From Effrenium voratum (taxonomy: Eukaryota; Sar; Dinophyceae; Suessiales; Symbiodiniaceae), in the NCBI GenBank assembly GCA_963377175.1, contig CAUJNA010003318.1, positions 315,001 through 379,000 on the forward strand: a stretch of DNA of 64,000 bases, written 5' to 3'. Made by a program: the position numbers and the translations under genes. Below the pieces are notes generated by a model that worked only from the letters and a program-made list of their open reading frames with translations, was not told the DNA's origin and ran no database searches. Positions 37,150 to 52,100 of this stretch are shown piece by piece; within the stretch, counting starts at the first letter, position 1, and each line of letters begins with the position of its first letter.

Positions 37150-40100
37150 GCCTTCGAGGTGCGGGTGGGGCGCTTGGCTGCCTTCGTGGAGCGCTGGAAC
37201 CACCTGCCCCGGTGGAACCCCAAGGAGCCCAAGGAGGACAGCCATATCGCCGCATGGGCGCCAAATCCGATTGGTAGTATTGGCCCATAGCCAGGGCGAT
37301 GTCTCGGAAATGGTGGGACATGCTACTTGTACTCACTTTGTTCGATCGCAGGGGTAGCCTTGAATTGAATCTGTGGCCGGAGGGATGTTTCGGAAGCCTA
37401 TTCAGTTGTCAAGAAGTGTGTTTCGCGTGAGCCCAAGAAAGTGGTTTGCCTGTCGACAGGGCGGACGCAACGCTTGAAGATAAGCCATAGCACGCCACAA
37501 GACACAACCCCTCAAGGTCAGAGCAATTTCCCTGGCGGAGCAATCTGGAGAACTCCTTAGGTCCCAGGAGCTGACGCCCGAAGTTTTCTTTTACCTATGA
37601 ATAGAAAAGGCACGAATCGCTTTTACACTCACAAAGCAAAGTGTCACGCGTCAGGAGGAAAATCCATTGGCATGCCGGGATCTCAGGTTGACAATGACTG
37701 AGGTACACGTGCGAGGCACTGCTTGCAGCCTGCGGTGTACAGGCAAGCGCTTAGCTTAACGCCATGACATGCTGCGACCGGGCGTTGCCGGACAACTGCC
37801 GGGTAGACATGACTAGTTGGTTTGCAAAGGCAGGGCAAATTGGTTCATTTCTGGGTGAAAGATAAGACCTTCCTTTCCATGAGATTTCCCTAGCAGTGCC
37901 ACCGTCATTTGCCCACATGACAGCCCGGTGTTTGGACTTGTGTCGCAGGAAATTGGGTGTTAGGCAGCCCTTCTTTGCGATGCCTGCAGGAAGCAGCCCT
38001 GCAAGCACTTGGCCCAAGGGCTAGGATGCAAACTTACGCAAACCGCGATGCAAGCCTCTTCCAAGTCTGCAGCCGCCGCTCAAGCTTGTTTGCAATACGC
38101 TTCCTCTGGCATCATATCTGAACCTTGGGCGGGGTATACAAATTAATACGCCTTTCATTTGTTTGGCGCACAAAGCCATACACCAAGCCAGAACGCCCGG
38201 AAGGCAAATGCGAAAACCCCGGCATGCCGAGAGCCCCCATGGCTTTCTGTGACACATTTCTCAGGCTTTTTGAAGTACATCCGCCAGAGGCTTCGCACGG
38301 AAGCAGCTTGGCCAAGCAGTAGCTTCGCGCGAGAGTCAGGCTGGGGCTTGGAATGCTTTCATGACGCTAATGTGGGATGAGCCTCGATGTGTTTGCTATT
38401 TCGCGTGGCCAGCGACACAAGCAACCAAACGACATGTTCCCTGAATTTGGCTTCAACCACCTTCCTGCCAGAGGTGATCCCTGATCCACACTGCATGACC
38501 AGTGGTTTGCGCTTTTGTTCGCCCAACAGCACCAGCCACCTGATCTTAGCTGATCCATTGCGCAATGGCAGGCCCGGCCATTTCCTGGCTGTTGTTGGGC
38601 AAAGTTTGAGAACATGAAACCGTCAAACAAAAAAAAAAGAGACATGGCCAGCCCCTGGTGTTCCGCCTTTCTCCCTCGACAAACTTGGCTGAGGCCCTGA
38701 GCGACCAGGACCTCCAGCTCCTGCAGGCCGTGCCGCTCATGGCGGAACGCATGGCCTCCTGGGAGGATCCGGCGTCTCGGCGCAGGATGTGTGGCCGTTT
38801 GTCCCTGGTTCGCCAGTGCCAGGGTCCGAGAGCGTTCAGCCGTTTTCTCGGGTCTCTGGGCCAATGGGATATCCTTGAGCTCTTGAAGTTCTCCTCGTCC
38901 AAAGCTATAGAATCGAGATGGCTTAACTCTCGTGTTCTGAGTTCGGGTGTGTGTTGCACTGCTGGAAGGGACGTTGGCCAGCGGCACTTGAGCATGTCGA
39001 CCAGCTGTCCGAGCGGCCTGTTTTCACACAGCTGCTACGGCAGTTCGTGGTTTTCCTTTGGTTTCCCTTTGCAACGGTAGGTTCCCTCCGAATAAGCGGG
39101 AAAAAAAAGCAGGCCCTCGTTTTTTATCCGCTCAACTAGTACATTTGCCACGCCCCCCGGGGGTTTTGAGCAGTTGGCAATGAGAAAGTTGGGGTCTACA
39201 ACACGGGCAAGCGTGTTTACGCCAGCCCCATTCGACTCTTTTGGTGCCAGGTTGGCCCCAAAGGCGCTAAAGGAACGCAGGCTGAATAGAGCTGGTTGAT
39301 GTAAGGCATGCGGCTGTCCATTATGGATCTATCAGGGGCGCTTGTTGTTGCCTTCTTGCCAGGCCAAAATATAGAATGCCCGGCTTAAGCGGACCATTTG
39401 CGGAGCCATCGATCAGCCCGAGGCGTTTGTCGTGTTTTTCCAGATGTGCATCCGAAGGCGACTGGGCGTCTAAAGCCTTTTCGCCCTGCCTTCAGGTGGA
39501 ACACAACATGGACTGGTCAGACAGATGCTCCCTGCTCGCCCGATTCCAGGTGAGGGTGGGGGGGCGGGGGCGAAGCATCCTCGCTTTTGAGTTTCTGGGC
39601 TTCCCAGAATGAATCAGCCTTAGCAGAAGTTGATGTGAAGCCTGCTTTGTACAATGTGTGTGTATGTGTGGTTGATTCACTTGGGAGTGTCACCGCTGCT
39701 GCACATTGACATTATGTTTCTTCAGCTGGGGTGGGAAATCACGATCATAGTCAAACGAAGATTGACAAGAACTTCCGTAGTACTGGAATTAAATGGGTTC
39801 TGCCTGTTTGAGAATATGTATGCGCTGTGCGTGGAAAATGTGCATTTGTGCTTTTCACTTGTTGTGGGGTAAAGAAAGAAGAGATGGAGAGAGGGAGAGA
39901 GAGAGAGAGAGAGCAAGAGAGATGAAACACGCTGAACGAAAGATAAAGAGAAGAAAATAAGAAAACAAAAGAAAAGATAAAGAAGGGTAAATCGAAAGAG
40001 AAAGACAGAGAAACGAGAGGAAAGGAGAAAGCAAGGCTAACAGAAAGACAAAGAGAACGAGAAAGAATAACGAGAAAGAGAGAGAGAGAGAGAGAATGGG

Positions 40101-43100
40101 AGACAAGAAAAGAGAAGGTGACAGAGAAAGAGACGGAGAGCGAGAGAGCGGAAAAGCACAGACAAACACAACAGATAGAGCGAGAGAGAGAGAGAGAGAG
40201 ATAGGGAGCAAGAGAGATGGTGAGAGACAGAAAAGTAGAGAGAGCGAGAGAGAGTGAGAGAGAGACGAAGGAGAGAGGGCAACAACGTCGCTCAATTGAC
40301 ATCTTTGACGACTACGGGTAAGCCAAAATTCATTCCAAACGCACTTAGAGAAAACTCCTGAAGCTAGGACAGAAGAGGCTTTGGCCGGTGCTAGCACTTG
40401 CCAGGCGCAGCATCGGCGACTGCCAGGGCCAAAAAATGGCGAGCAGGAGAGGTACTTGTACTACTGGCTGGCAGAGGTGGGCGCTGCGAGAGGCAAACAC
40501 GCTCGCATGGAACAGAGAACATAGGCTTCTGAGCGGGAGCGCACGAATCTGGCCCACGCTGATAGGTTGGGCCAAAAACGGCCCTTTCCAGATCTTCATT
40601 TTCCTTTGGCCCTTTCTTTCAACTCCGCCGTGTTTGCTCTTACTGGACCTGTAGCGCCCCATAAGCTTGAGGCACTGAGCTTAGTGCACCTGGACTCAGA
40701 ACCGAGGGGCCAGCCTGCCAGCATGCGCACGAGGTGCCATTGATGTTCAGGGCTATTTCGTTGCATAGAGATTAGTCTCTATGTTTCGGCACATGCTCCG
40801 AAGTGTTCGTGTGGGTACTTGTGTCTTCGTGTTTGTGCGTTTGTTTATGTGTTCGTTTGTTTGTGTCCGTGTCTTTTTGTTTGCGCCATGGTGTTTTCCC
40901 TCACAAATCTGAACACATGAAGATAGATGTGTACTGGGGGCACCTACTTCACGAGGTGGGGCGGAGCTTCCGGAGCGGGAAGCTGAGCGAGGAGCAGATC
41001 GAGGCCTTGGAGAAAGTGCCGGGCATGCGGAAGAAGATGCAGCGCCTCGGCACGTTTGGCGATTTGGAGTCCAAGCTGCCCCATGGGGCCCTGAAGGCGG
41101 CATCCAAACAACCGGACCCAAACAGGGTTTACGGAGATGCCGTTGCAGATCTCAGTAGGATTCTTGCTTTGGTCGACAGTCTTTTGCTTCTAAGGAAATC
41201 CCCCTAAATATAAAAACAAAAACAGCTTGCGGATGTTTTAAGAAGGGCTGAGCGTTAGGCCTGGGTGAAAGGAGCGAAAAGGTGGACGACTGATGTGGCC
41301 TGTGATGTCCCGTCGTTAAGCATCAAGGCCCGTTTCTTTGAGGCAGGGATTAGGCCGCACAATCCCTGCTTAAGACCTGCTGGCGGCTTCAGCAGCTGCG
41401 GCACTCGCAAAGGGCATAGGGTCCCTTCTGTCAGGAAGGTGAACAATCACAACTTGCCGACGGACCTAGACTCGAATGACAGGGCATAGATAAAGGCTTC
41501 AAAGTAAACTCACCAAAGGATAGACAACGACATCCAAAGCCGCGAATGATCCCCAAACGAAATCGGAAAGGACATCAAACTCAACCCAAAACTGCCAACA
41601 TCTCCTGGAGCCTCAAACCATTTTACAGGTTGGATCGAGAGCGCAACCTACAATTTCGTCTGAAGCCAAAGTGACAGACGGTTGTGAACCCGCAGAAGCC
41701 AGCTTGGTGCATCAACAAACTTGGTCTCTCAAGGCTTGGCTCTCAGAATGGGTTGTCATGACCAAGCAATGGGCGTTGCTGATTTTTGTAAACCCCGCCC
41801 CCCCTGCCCCCCAAGGTCTGCCTTGGACCCTCTTGATTCTCGCATTGGATCTCAGGCGCTGGGACCTCTCCCGCTTGAAGCTGCAGGCCGCGGCCATGGC
41901 ATGCTCAGCACTCACGACGAGAGCATGTGCTCTTGCGTCGCCTGTTTGGCACAAAATTCAGGTATCCCTTAGCTACCGTTGAACTCGTTTGCTTTCCCCG
42001 CTTAAGCCTAGAGGCTTTGCCGGTGTCCCGCTGCCAGGGCTTGCGTTGAGGAACATGGGTGCCCTTGAAGTCACAGGGGCCTGCCTTCTGTCACACCGCT
42101 CTTGTGGAAGGGTCACGCCCATTTCCCAATTAGTTCTGCAGCTCCTTGGCAATTCTGCTGGAGCAGACTTGTCGCTTGGTTGGGCACCTCAAGGAGACAT
42201 AAGTTCACGAGGATGCATTGGAATGGCGCGGAGCAAGGCTCATTTGTTTGTTGCCCAACACGACCTTTCAGAGCCCAGCGGCAGGTTACGCTGCCAAACA
42301 TCAGGCGATTGGTTTGATGGGAAGTGTTGGACTGTGGCGTGTGGAGCATTGGTACCCCCTTGCTTACTCTTGCTGGTGCGAGGTCCAGCAGATGGATTGG
42401 TCTCAAGGCTGCAAAGAGCTGGAGGAATGGCTCCAGGTTGAAGATCGCAGCTTGGCAGTAAGTCGACCGGGGGAAGGATGTCTCCTGGCTTGGAGGAAAT
42501 GAGTACAGAAACAAAGCCGTCGGCTTGTGGGTGATTCAGAAGATACCTCAGGCCCAAGCTAAATTCACTCCGACGGCAGCCGGGAAAACGCTCAGTTGTT
42601 TTCCTGTTTCCCAAAAGGGAAACATCATGTTTGTCACAAGCAGGCTGGTCGGAGATGCGGGCACTGGTGGTGGGTTGCTTAGTCCATTTCCTGGTTGCTT
42701 GCTTGCCTGCCTGTTTGCCTGCCTGCTTGCTTGCTTGCGTGTTTGCTTGGGTGGATATTTCTTTGGTTGGTTGTTTGGCGGTCCGGTGGCTTAGTGGTTG
42801 CGAGATTGACTGAGTGGGTAGGTGGGAGCGCAATTAGTTTGAATATTGGCTGACTGACTAGTTGCCTAATTGAAATTTGTCACACTGCCAAGAGCTGGTG
42901 TGTGGAAGATCTTGGGGCTGTGATATATGAAAGGGTTTTGCGAGATTTCCAAATGGAAGACCCTTGGCGACGATGTTTCGTTTGGTAGCTAGGTTTGTTC
43001 ACAGCAAGCATTTGAGAAAACACATGTGCTGCTTTCCATTATGCAGGGTCTACACTTATTGACGCAAACACATGCGGATTACTTTGTCATACCTCAGCAG

Positions 43101-46100
43101 GCAAACATGGGTCAACTTGCGTTGTGAGGCTGTTTGTTGTTTCATCATGCGCATGTTGGGCAGTTGGCTTGCACTGCATAGAGTTTGCAGCTAGCCTCGC
43201 AAAGTGACAGCCTGTGCTTTTTGTTTGCATGTGTGGTTTTGGTTCACGCCTATGTTTGATTCACGTGTTTGCAGCTTATTCTTGGATCATCGTGGGGGGA
43301 TCCCCACAAGACCTAAGTCCCCAGTTTGACAGACCCTGGCAGAAGTAGTTTGCCAAAATGTGCATCATCCACTCGGCCGGGCATTTGAAGGTATAGTTTG
43401 GATCCTGCCTAGTGGAAAGATCCATGTGACTCAGTGGCGGTGGATCGTAGTCCTTTTTGTTTGGGCAGCAGGGATGGGTGTGCGCCCCGGCCGAAGGAAT
43501 GCCCAGGGAGTCGGGGAACCACTCAGAGCAGATTCTGGGCTTGTGGCTCCGTGGCGCGAGGATTCCATGGTTTTTCGCCGTTTGGTTTGTTCTCAAAAGG
43601 GGGGCCGCCGCAAATGCTTTGTTCACCGTATTTCCTTGTAGGAGCCACCAGTTCGCTAAAAGCAATGTTTAGCGCATTCAAGAGCCACTTCCTGCTTTGC
43701 GGACAACTCTCAACCACATCACTAAACACCCTAAAACACTAAACTTGAACCCTAAGCAACCTAAACCCTCAACACGAAGAAAGAACGCGTTCAACGCCCT
43801 AACGCAAACCCCAAATGCCCTAAACCCTAAACCTTAAGTCCAAAACAACTGAATCCAAACCCTAAACATCAATCCTACATGTTGTCCAAATGTTGACTCA
43901 TCCCCTTCGCCTCCCACTGATTTGGGAGACAGAAGCCTAAGGTTTTTCAGCCCGTTAAGTGGCAAAACACCCTGAACCTTAATCTTGAACAAGAGAACTC
44001 GTAGGCAACGCATAGGTTTTGTGGGCAATGGTGCGCAGAGCTCCGAGTTGGACCCCCTGGCCCATTCCGTTCTTGTGTAGGGCTATGTAGGGCTACTCCA
44101 GGTTACAAGACATCAACTCAAGACCAAAGGTTCAACAAATGTTTGGTGTCCCTTTTGTGTTCCTTTACCAGCAGCTACTTGTGTACCTTTGGCAATTTGG
44201 AGTAGGGCTTCGCGAACACTTTCGAGATGCGCTTGCTTTGGCCCTTGGATGAACAAATGTACTTTTCAATCGGCGGGTTGAAGTTGCAAGAGGGAGAGTC
44301 CGCCCCAACCTTCAAGCCAACAAACCAGGTTTAGGGTAGTCAAGTGGCAGTGGGAGGAAAAATGCACAATTGCAAGGCACGCAAGCACAATGAAGGGTTC
44401 TCAAAAGACCCGGACGGGATGGTCCCAAAAAGTCTTCGCGTGCCATGATAGGATTTGAGCCTGTACATGGAAGAATGGATGTATTTTAACCCTCGGCGAC
44501 AAGTGCAGTTTGCCATGTGAATTCATAGGCGCAAGGTTGTATTCAAACATACGTTGCCTTCAGTTTAGCATGCGGCGGACTCTTTGGTCCAAAAGCTGGT
44601 CCTTTTCAACTCGCTGCAGAACATTAAAGTGTCACAAACAACAGAGACAAGCACAAGCCTGGTACTTGCAATCAAACAGCTGCCAAAGTGTACTTTCCAT
44701 ACTACGCGTGTACGGAAAAGTTGTTGTACGAGCTGGAACTGCCAAAGTATGTTAAGTACCCCCGGTTACTTGCAAGTTGTGATTCCGCTCCTGTAGGGAG
44801 TGCCTGTAGTCATCTATGCGGGCCCTGGTGAGTTCATAGCATTGCACTGTGTGGGGCCCGAAAGGTTCTCTAAATGCCGCTTTGCTTTTGCAACCCGGTT
44901 TAGCGGGGATGATGCCCACATATGTTGCATCATTTTGGGGCCAATTTGTTGCGGGGTTGCGGGGCCAAACGCCCATAGGCTTGGGATGTCATTTCTCTCC
45001 CATAGGAGCGCCTTCATCACGGGCAACCTCACGGAGCTCCAGGTCCAGCAGCTTCGCGCGGGCCGCGGGATGCTGGAGCAGACCCTCCGGCAGCGTGGCG
45101 CAGAGGGTCTGCTGTCGGGGTGGTGTTTCCAGGAAACTGCTTAGCCGCTTTCAAAAACAATTGGCTGGGAGAAAGTTATGACGGACTTGGGGGGCTGTTT
45201 CGCACAAGCACGTTGCAGGAGGCATGGGGGCAAGCTTGATCTTAGCTTGCTGGGGGGGGGGGTGAGCTTCAAACAGAACAAACCAACTATACGTTGGGAT
45301 GTGGTTCCTTAAGATTGCGTCTGCATGGCCCGCATGTGTGAAGTCAAGATGAGTGAAACTGTGGTTCACATTTGAAATTTGATCAACTTAAAGAGAGAAG
45401 GTGGGCAACACGCACCCTGCCCCGTCACACCTGGGTAGAGAAAGAAAGCGCCTGCCTTGTTTCATGGCTGACACCTGCGCGACTGCCACACTTGGCCGTG
45501 AGGTGCACCCCACCACGCGCGATCATTTGGCCATGAAATTTCAAGGGGGGGCCTTCTCAGAAATGGTTGGCGCGCACAAATCACTATGCAAATGATGTCC
45601 GTCAAAGGGGGGGCCAATTCAGACTCATTTGCACCAGGTTTTCTAAACCTGCAAAGGGCAAAAAGCAGCAACACGCTCAGCCCATCGCTTCCAGCGACAT
45701 CTAGTTCATAAGCTCGCCAGCTAGCTAGGTGGTTGGCACTACTTTGCTGGTTAGTTGGCTTGCGCCCACAAGAAGGTCCACTGAATGGAATATGAATGGA
45801 ATGGCTTAATGGCACGCCCCGGGTATACAAAGTTTCGCGTGAAGCCTTTTGTTTTGTGCGATTTGTAGAGGGATGAAGCCCCGCTCAGAGAGCAGTCATT
45901 TTCCGTGTGTGGGCCCATAGGCTGAGGAGGTGTCAGAATATACCCGTCTTAGGCCTAGGCCCGTTTCCATGCAGAAAGCAATGTCCCCAGTATTTTGTGG
46001 GTCCGACGTGCAGCTGGTTCATGATTCCCTTTTCGCTCTCGGAGCCACAGTGCCTTTTTTTGGCCGCGCCGGCCCGCGCGGCAGAAGCTGCCGCGGTGTA

Positions 46101-49100
46101 CATTATTGTTTTTTGATGAGTTGCAGTGGCAGAAGGCTTTGGTCATGAGGCCATGCTTCAGGCAAAGGTTCAGCCAGAGGTGATCAGCTACAACGCGACC
46201 ATGAGGGCATGTGGGAAGGGTGGGGAATGGCAGAGGGGTTTGGGCATGATGCATCTTGCTGATCGTGGAGCTCTTGGGCTTGATCACCGCGCAGTTGGAA
46301 CGATTTGGGGCAACGCGCTTTCACTGCAAATGCCCAGCGCATGTGCGCCAATTCGGATTCTCGATTCGCGCATTTTGTCAGTTCGAGTTGTCTTGAAGCA
46401 TTTGATCTGGCGGACGCAGTCCGGGAGGTGCGGGCATGGGGTGGTGCGGTTCGGGCTCACGCCCGGGTGGGGCGAGCTCTCTGGTGCTCGAGTTGTAACC
46501 TTGGGTGGTTCTGGCTCACGCCCGGGTGGCGGGCTCACAACTGCGATTCTCTTGGCCTACGTCAACCCAGGCCCTTTCGGGCCGTTTTTCGGAAACGCTC
46601 CGGCTTCGACCCTACCTACCTTGTTTGTTCTAGCTTTTTGGCTGGCAATGACGCCCCTCTCTCTCTCTCTCTCTCTCTTTCTGTGAAAGCCTTGATCATT
46701 GTTTCCAGGTGTTGTGGATCACAGGGTCGTGGAGTGTGACGTTTAACAAGTTCACAGGGAATCTGAACCTAGTAGCATGAATTCCGGCATCAATCTGGCC
46801 TCGGGACTGGACTGGTCTCACCCACTCATTTGCGTTCAGGATGCCGCCTCGGCCAGCGCCTATTTGATTTAGAGACTTTCTTTGATCTCAATTCTGGCTT
46901 CAAGGCCAAGCGTGGGGAAGCTGGGCAGCAGGGCAGCCGGCAAGAAACGAAGCGCGTGACATCCGCTGTGTGAAAGCACTGAAGAGCCACGGCCATAGTC
47001 CAGAAAGGGGCACAGCCAAGCAGCAAATCAAAGCACATTGCGGGCAACTTAGAGCAGATGAATGGCCGGCTTCTCTGCGGCCGGCAGGGCTTGGATGGGA
47101 TGGGTGCACAAGGGCAAGGGGCAAGAGCCCAAAAAACGAAGGGGCTGGCATGTGTGCGCTTGGCCCTGGGGCCCGGGCCACATGCCACAGCTGTCAACTG
47201 GTGGCAACCCAAAAACTACGTGTGATTTAAAACCAATATGTTGGGCCGAAGGCCTGCTTTCGCTCCCCGTCACCTTGTCTGGTCCCACACGAGGTGGGAA
47301 ATCCATTCTGGCCCAGAAGAGTCCTGGATGCAGCACTGCCGCCAGATTGAGCAACTTCCTGCAAAGGCGGTCGCGATGGCCGATGAGGCCGCGGTTGACA
47401 GAAAGTTGTTTGCGGCTGGTTCATTGGCTCATTATTGTGTGCTTGCTTGTTTGGTTGACTTCCCGTCTTGGGTGCAAGGGTGTTGCTGCGAAATCTCGGG
47501 CCAGCTAACTTTCAGCACTGGCTGTAAGATTGTGATGCCGCTTGCGAAAGCTATTTCCCAAGTCCCAAAGTGAAACCCGCGATTGCGGAGCCTGGGTCCG
47601 GTTGGCGTCGGCCCTGTTCTTGAAAATGTGTTTCTGCTTTGGCGTCTCCAACCGATTTTCCTTGCCGTGAGTCAAAGCAACTTGCTGCGAACCCAGGGTA
47701 CGTCGCACGCTTTGTTTGTTTCATTTCGCGTGAAACTATCAGGGCAACTTGAAGAAAAGGGTAATTGGCTTTTACGCAAACCGTCACTTGCGTCGGGCTG
47801 TTAAAAAGGGAGCAAAGTGTGCTATGACGTTGACGTGTTTATCCCTCGCAGGACGTGATGGACGAAGAGTTGGCCATTTGGTTGCGGATCGCCTGCTTCA
47901 AGTACCAGAGCCATGGTCGGTTCTGAGGCCAAACCACTACCCCCAATCAAACCGGACCACAATATATTGGTGATGTACCCCAATTGTCCCTTGAGAAGCT
48001 CGATCGAGCGTGGTTTGTGTGTAACGGACAGCCTTTTTTGACTTGTGTTCTGCAAGAATCACCCCACCGGGGGAAGAACGACTTAGGCCGTGGTCAAGGT
48101 TTTTTTTTCTTGGGGGTGGCTATGCCAAATTCATTTTAGATAAGCAATACTTGCTGAACCCACGGCTTTGCGAGTGGTAGCTTTCGAAAAGGAGCAGCTT
48201 TTGCCAACGCACTTGGCATCAGCATCCCTTAGTGCAAGGAGACGCCAGCAGCTGGTACGTCACTCGCCCCTTCTTGGTTATCATCCGCAGGTGTCCCATG
48301 ATGGATTTTATCAGCTTCAGGCATTCCAACCTGCAAGGCGGTTCTGAGAAGCTTAGCGCATGCAAGTTCACCTGAAACCCAACAAGGGGTCCCCCAAAAA
48401 GGCGTGTCCTTTGCAATGCTGGTTTGTTGAGTGCCAGGTGAGGGGCGGCATCAGCGATGCGAATTGGAGCCCCAGGAGCCCCAGGAGCCCCAGGAAGGCC
48501 AGTTAACGTGGCCTTGGACCCCTCAAACCTGCGGGCTGTTGGCCGATCCGAGGCTGACATCATGGGGTCACTGGTCTGTTGAAGGGTTTCTGCTTGGACT
48601 GCAGTCTGTGGTCACACGTGTTAGGACCCCGGTTTCAAACTGCCTTTGCTTCGCTGGCTGCCGAAATCCAAGGAAGCGGACTCTCTCAGCGGCTCAGCGG
48701 GCCGCTTTGGAGCGGATCCCGCAGTTGTGCCAGCGGCTGCAGTCCTTGCGCAAGAAGCCGCTCAGATTGCAACCAGCACGAGAGCTTGATCTTGCTTTGA
48801 TGCCAAGCAAAAGGCTGCTTGACCCTTTAGCCTTTTCAAGCCACCCGATTCCAATCTAAACCAACCTCATGGTAAACCAGCCCGAAGCTCCAGCTAAACC
48901 AAACTTAAACCCAGTCCCAAACCCGCCGCCAAACCAACCCAAAAGGGTTCTGAACCGAACCTCGGCCATCCTAAAGCAAGCCGAAACCAGACCTGAGCAA
49001 CACCAAGCCGACAGATCAAAAAATGCCCCCGAGCCCCTCAAGCAGCCCACAAGCGAAAAGCAGAAACTACAACTGATGAAACGGTGAAGATATCGACCCG

Positions 49101-52100
49101 CATTGAGTTTATATTTTGCGCCGCCGTCCTGCAAAAGATTTTGATTGCCAGCGTTTTGTTCTTTTTCAATCCCATTTTGAACAAGTCAACACTCTGGCTA
49201 TAGTTGATTGTTTGGCAAGCCCCCAGCTCCGGCCCAGGCCCCCAAAGCCACCTTCAGAGCAGTGGGCGGAGCGACTGGCTGACTTCGCTGCTTGGCAAAA
49301 GGTGCATCAACGCTTGCCAAAGAAGTCGGGGGACTTGCCCGAGAAGTCGCTGGCGCATTGGCTGGCCAAAAACAAGCGGCAGTATACCAGTGGCAGACTC
49401 AGCGCCCTGGCAATGCAGGTGGGGGGCGGAGTTGCGCATTTGGGCCCACTATCAAATTCTGGCATTCTCTAGACCGCAGCATTTTGCTTGCATACAACAT
49501 TTCCTGATTCTTTCTCGGCTCTCAGTTTGAGTCGGGTTCCAGACGAAAAGCTCTCCAATTTGCTCTCTATGCGCGGGCGCGGTTCCGTTATTGCTCGTGT
49601 GTCGGGCAGGCCTGTGCCGGACGCAATTCTTCAAGAAGCAGCAAATCGGTTTTCAAGCAAATAGCAAAGCAGCAGGGTGATCCGGAAGTGATCCAAGGAC
49701 CTTTTTGTTTTTGTGCTGCGCTGCTATTGGAAGAAGTAATTGTGGACAGAAAAGGAAGCAAGATCTTTCTTCATGATGGACGGAGTGTGATCATGACGCA
49801 GGTAGAGAGCAACAGTTCTTGTGCATGTGTCTGATCTACTTGTTTTTCCTTTGGCCCCATCATCCCCCCGTTTCACTTTTGGTGAGGTACTTTTGGACTT
49901 AACGCCGTCCTCCTCCGCCGAGGCCCACAACAGATCGACGCTCTTCGGCAGATTCCTGGAGTCTTCGAGCGGTGCCATGGCTTGGGTCGTATGGCTTGGG
50001 TCACAAGGTGACCCTCGACATGTGCCCGAATCACCTGGGAAAGCTTGCTTCGCTTTGGCTAGAGGCAGCCCGGTCATCTCAGGAAGCAAATTTGGAGAGA
50101 AGTTGTTTGGCCTTTGCCGAGCTCGATCTTGTCTGGAGCGTGTTGCAAAAGTCTTAGCTGAAGCGAGAGTCACGCAAACAAGGGCAATAGTTGAGTATTT
50201 TGCAAAGTTTGCAGGGGCTGTACTAACGTGTTGCCGTTGGTGGGCACTTGCTTAACTCAGCGTAAGGGTCCATTTGGGGAACATTTTGGCTCAAGTGGAC
50301 CCCTTCCAGTTCTTTGATCTGAAGTTTTTCCCCAAATCTCCTTCTCAGAGCCACGCACGTCCCAGTGTACGCGGGCACCTGCGTGGCGCAGGCTAAGGCG
50401 AAGGCCCGTGCCTCGATGGAGCGATGCCTCAGAAACTTGGTAAAGCGAGAGGAGGAAGGACGTGGATCTTCTCCAGTGCTGATGAACTGGATCAGGTCCG
50501 GCGGAGGACGAGCGATGCAGGAAGAGGACCCCTCGATTGGCAGGTGCCGCTGAGCCCCTAGGGTGGGTGCGGGACCGGGGTCCCGAATTGTTTGTGGCGG
50601 GCCTTTGTTTGCGAATCGACGGTTCCTCGTCATCCTCCATGGGGGAACTCCTTCTCACGGAGGAGCTAGAAGCGATTGCAGCCCCGGGATGCCGGGCGGA
50701 CGCCTAGTTGCAAAATGGCCAAGACCCGCCAAGAGCAGTCCTCGCAGGATGAGGCGGCAATGGTGCTTTACGGGGGCGGGTCCTGACACGGACCCACCGT
50801 GGCGGCCTTGATGAACAGGAGATGTCGCCCTGCTTCAATGACAGCACCTTTGGAAGGGCTTTTCAGGACCACACGTTGCCTAGATTTGCCGGCGCTGGTG
50901 TTCCCATGCCGTGGTATGCCCGTCGACACCATGGACAACTGACGAATTTTTGACACTGGAGACCTTTACAGGGCCATTGCCGCGCTTGCTGAGGGCTCGG
51001 TCTCACACTCTCAAATCCTGGCTGCTAGTGGCAAAAGGGATATGTTTTCTCCCTTTTTGCACCATGGGCCATCTTGATAAAACTTGTGCTGACATTGCAT
51101 GACAGCCACGTCATGCTATTTCCCTCACATGTCAAGGCTGAGTTCACTACCTGGGCCGATGAGCTAACTCATCCAGACCAGCTTCCCGGTGGGAACCCAG
51201 ATTTGTTTGTGTGCGAGGAGCGGCTTGATGACGTCGATCTTCTCTTCTTTTCTCCCTGACCACAGTGGTGTGAGGGCACGTGGTGAGGTGGGAGTACTCC
51301 CGCTTGCTTGGACTAGCATCAAATCGTCTCCCATCAGCTGCTGAGGGGAGTGGCCCAACTCAACTTAGGCCTATCCCCCCAACTTGTCACCAACCCCATT
51401 CACACGGAAAACAGGGATGCTCCGGTTTGAAGTTGTGAATCACCAACGTGGCGTGTTTGCCTTTGTAGAACCCTTTGCTCCGCGATGGTTATTCCCATGC
51501 CTCTGCCTCCAAGAATCCACAACCTTCAGAACTTGGCTCCCGGTCTTTATGGCAGACGGCTTTCTTCGCGGACCTTCGTTGTGGTAACTCTGTTGACCTA
51601 GGCTGCCTGACCATTTCTTCGCCTTTAGGCTTTCCCCGGTTTAGCCATGTTTGGCTCATGTTTCGTCATGGTTCTGGGAGCCTGGGCAAGGTTGATCTCT
51701 TGTTCCGTTTTTTTTGTGCGAGCAAGGCCCACTTTGGCCATTTGATGGTTTGTTCAGTCATCCGGCTGTCAGCAGTGTGACCCTCTAATTGGTCGCGCGC
51801 TAGTGTGTGAGAATTAGAGACGTGCTGCTTCTGGCCAGGCTGAACCCCATCCGGCCCATCCCGATCTTCGAGGACCATTTGACCCGAAGCTGGGCTGAAA
51901 CGTAGGTCGACGTTTTGACGGCCAGGTTTGTTGATTGAGCGTGGCTCCACTGCTTACTCATGCACTTGTGCAATGCCAGTCCGGCCAAGCTACGCCGTGC
52001 CCCGCGAGGGCAGGTTTTTGCAACATGCAGGCATTCGGTGGAATGTAGGGGCCGAGTTTGAATTTATTTCCAGTGTCCCAATTAACCCGATGACATCCCG

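Noticed and set aside
39722..40397. Ser/Leu-rich 'membrane' proteins on the minus strand
   Set aside because: Translation of a GA microsatellite.
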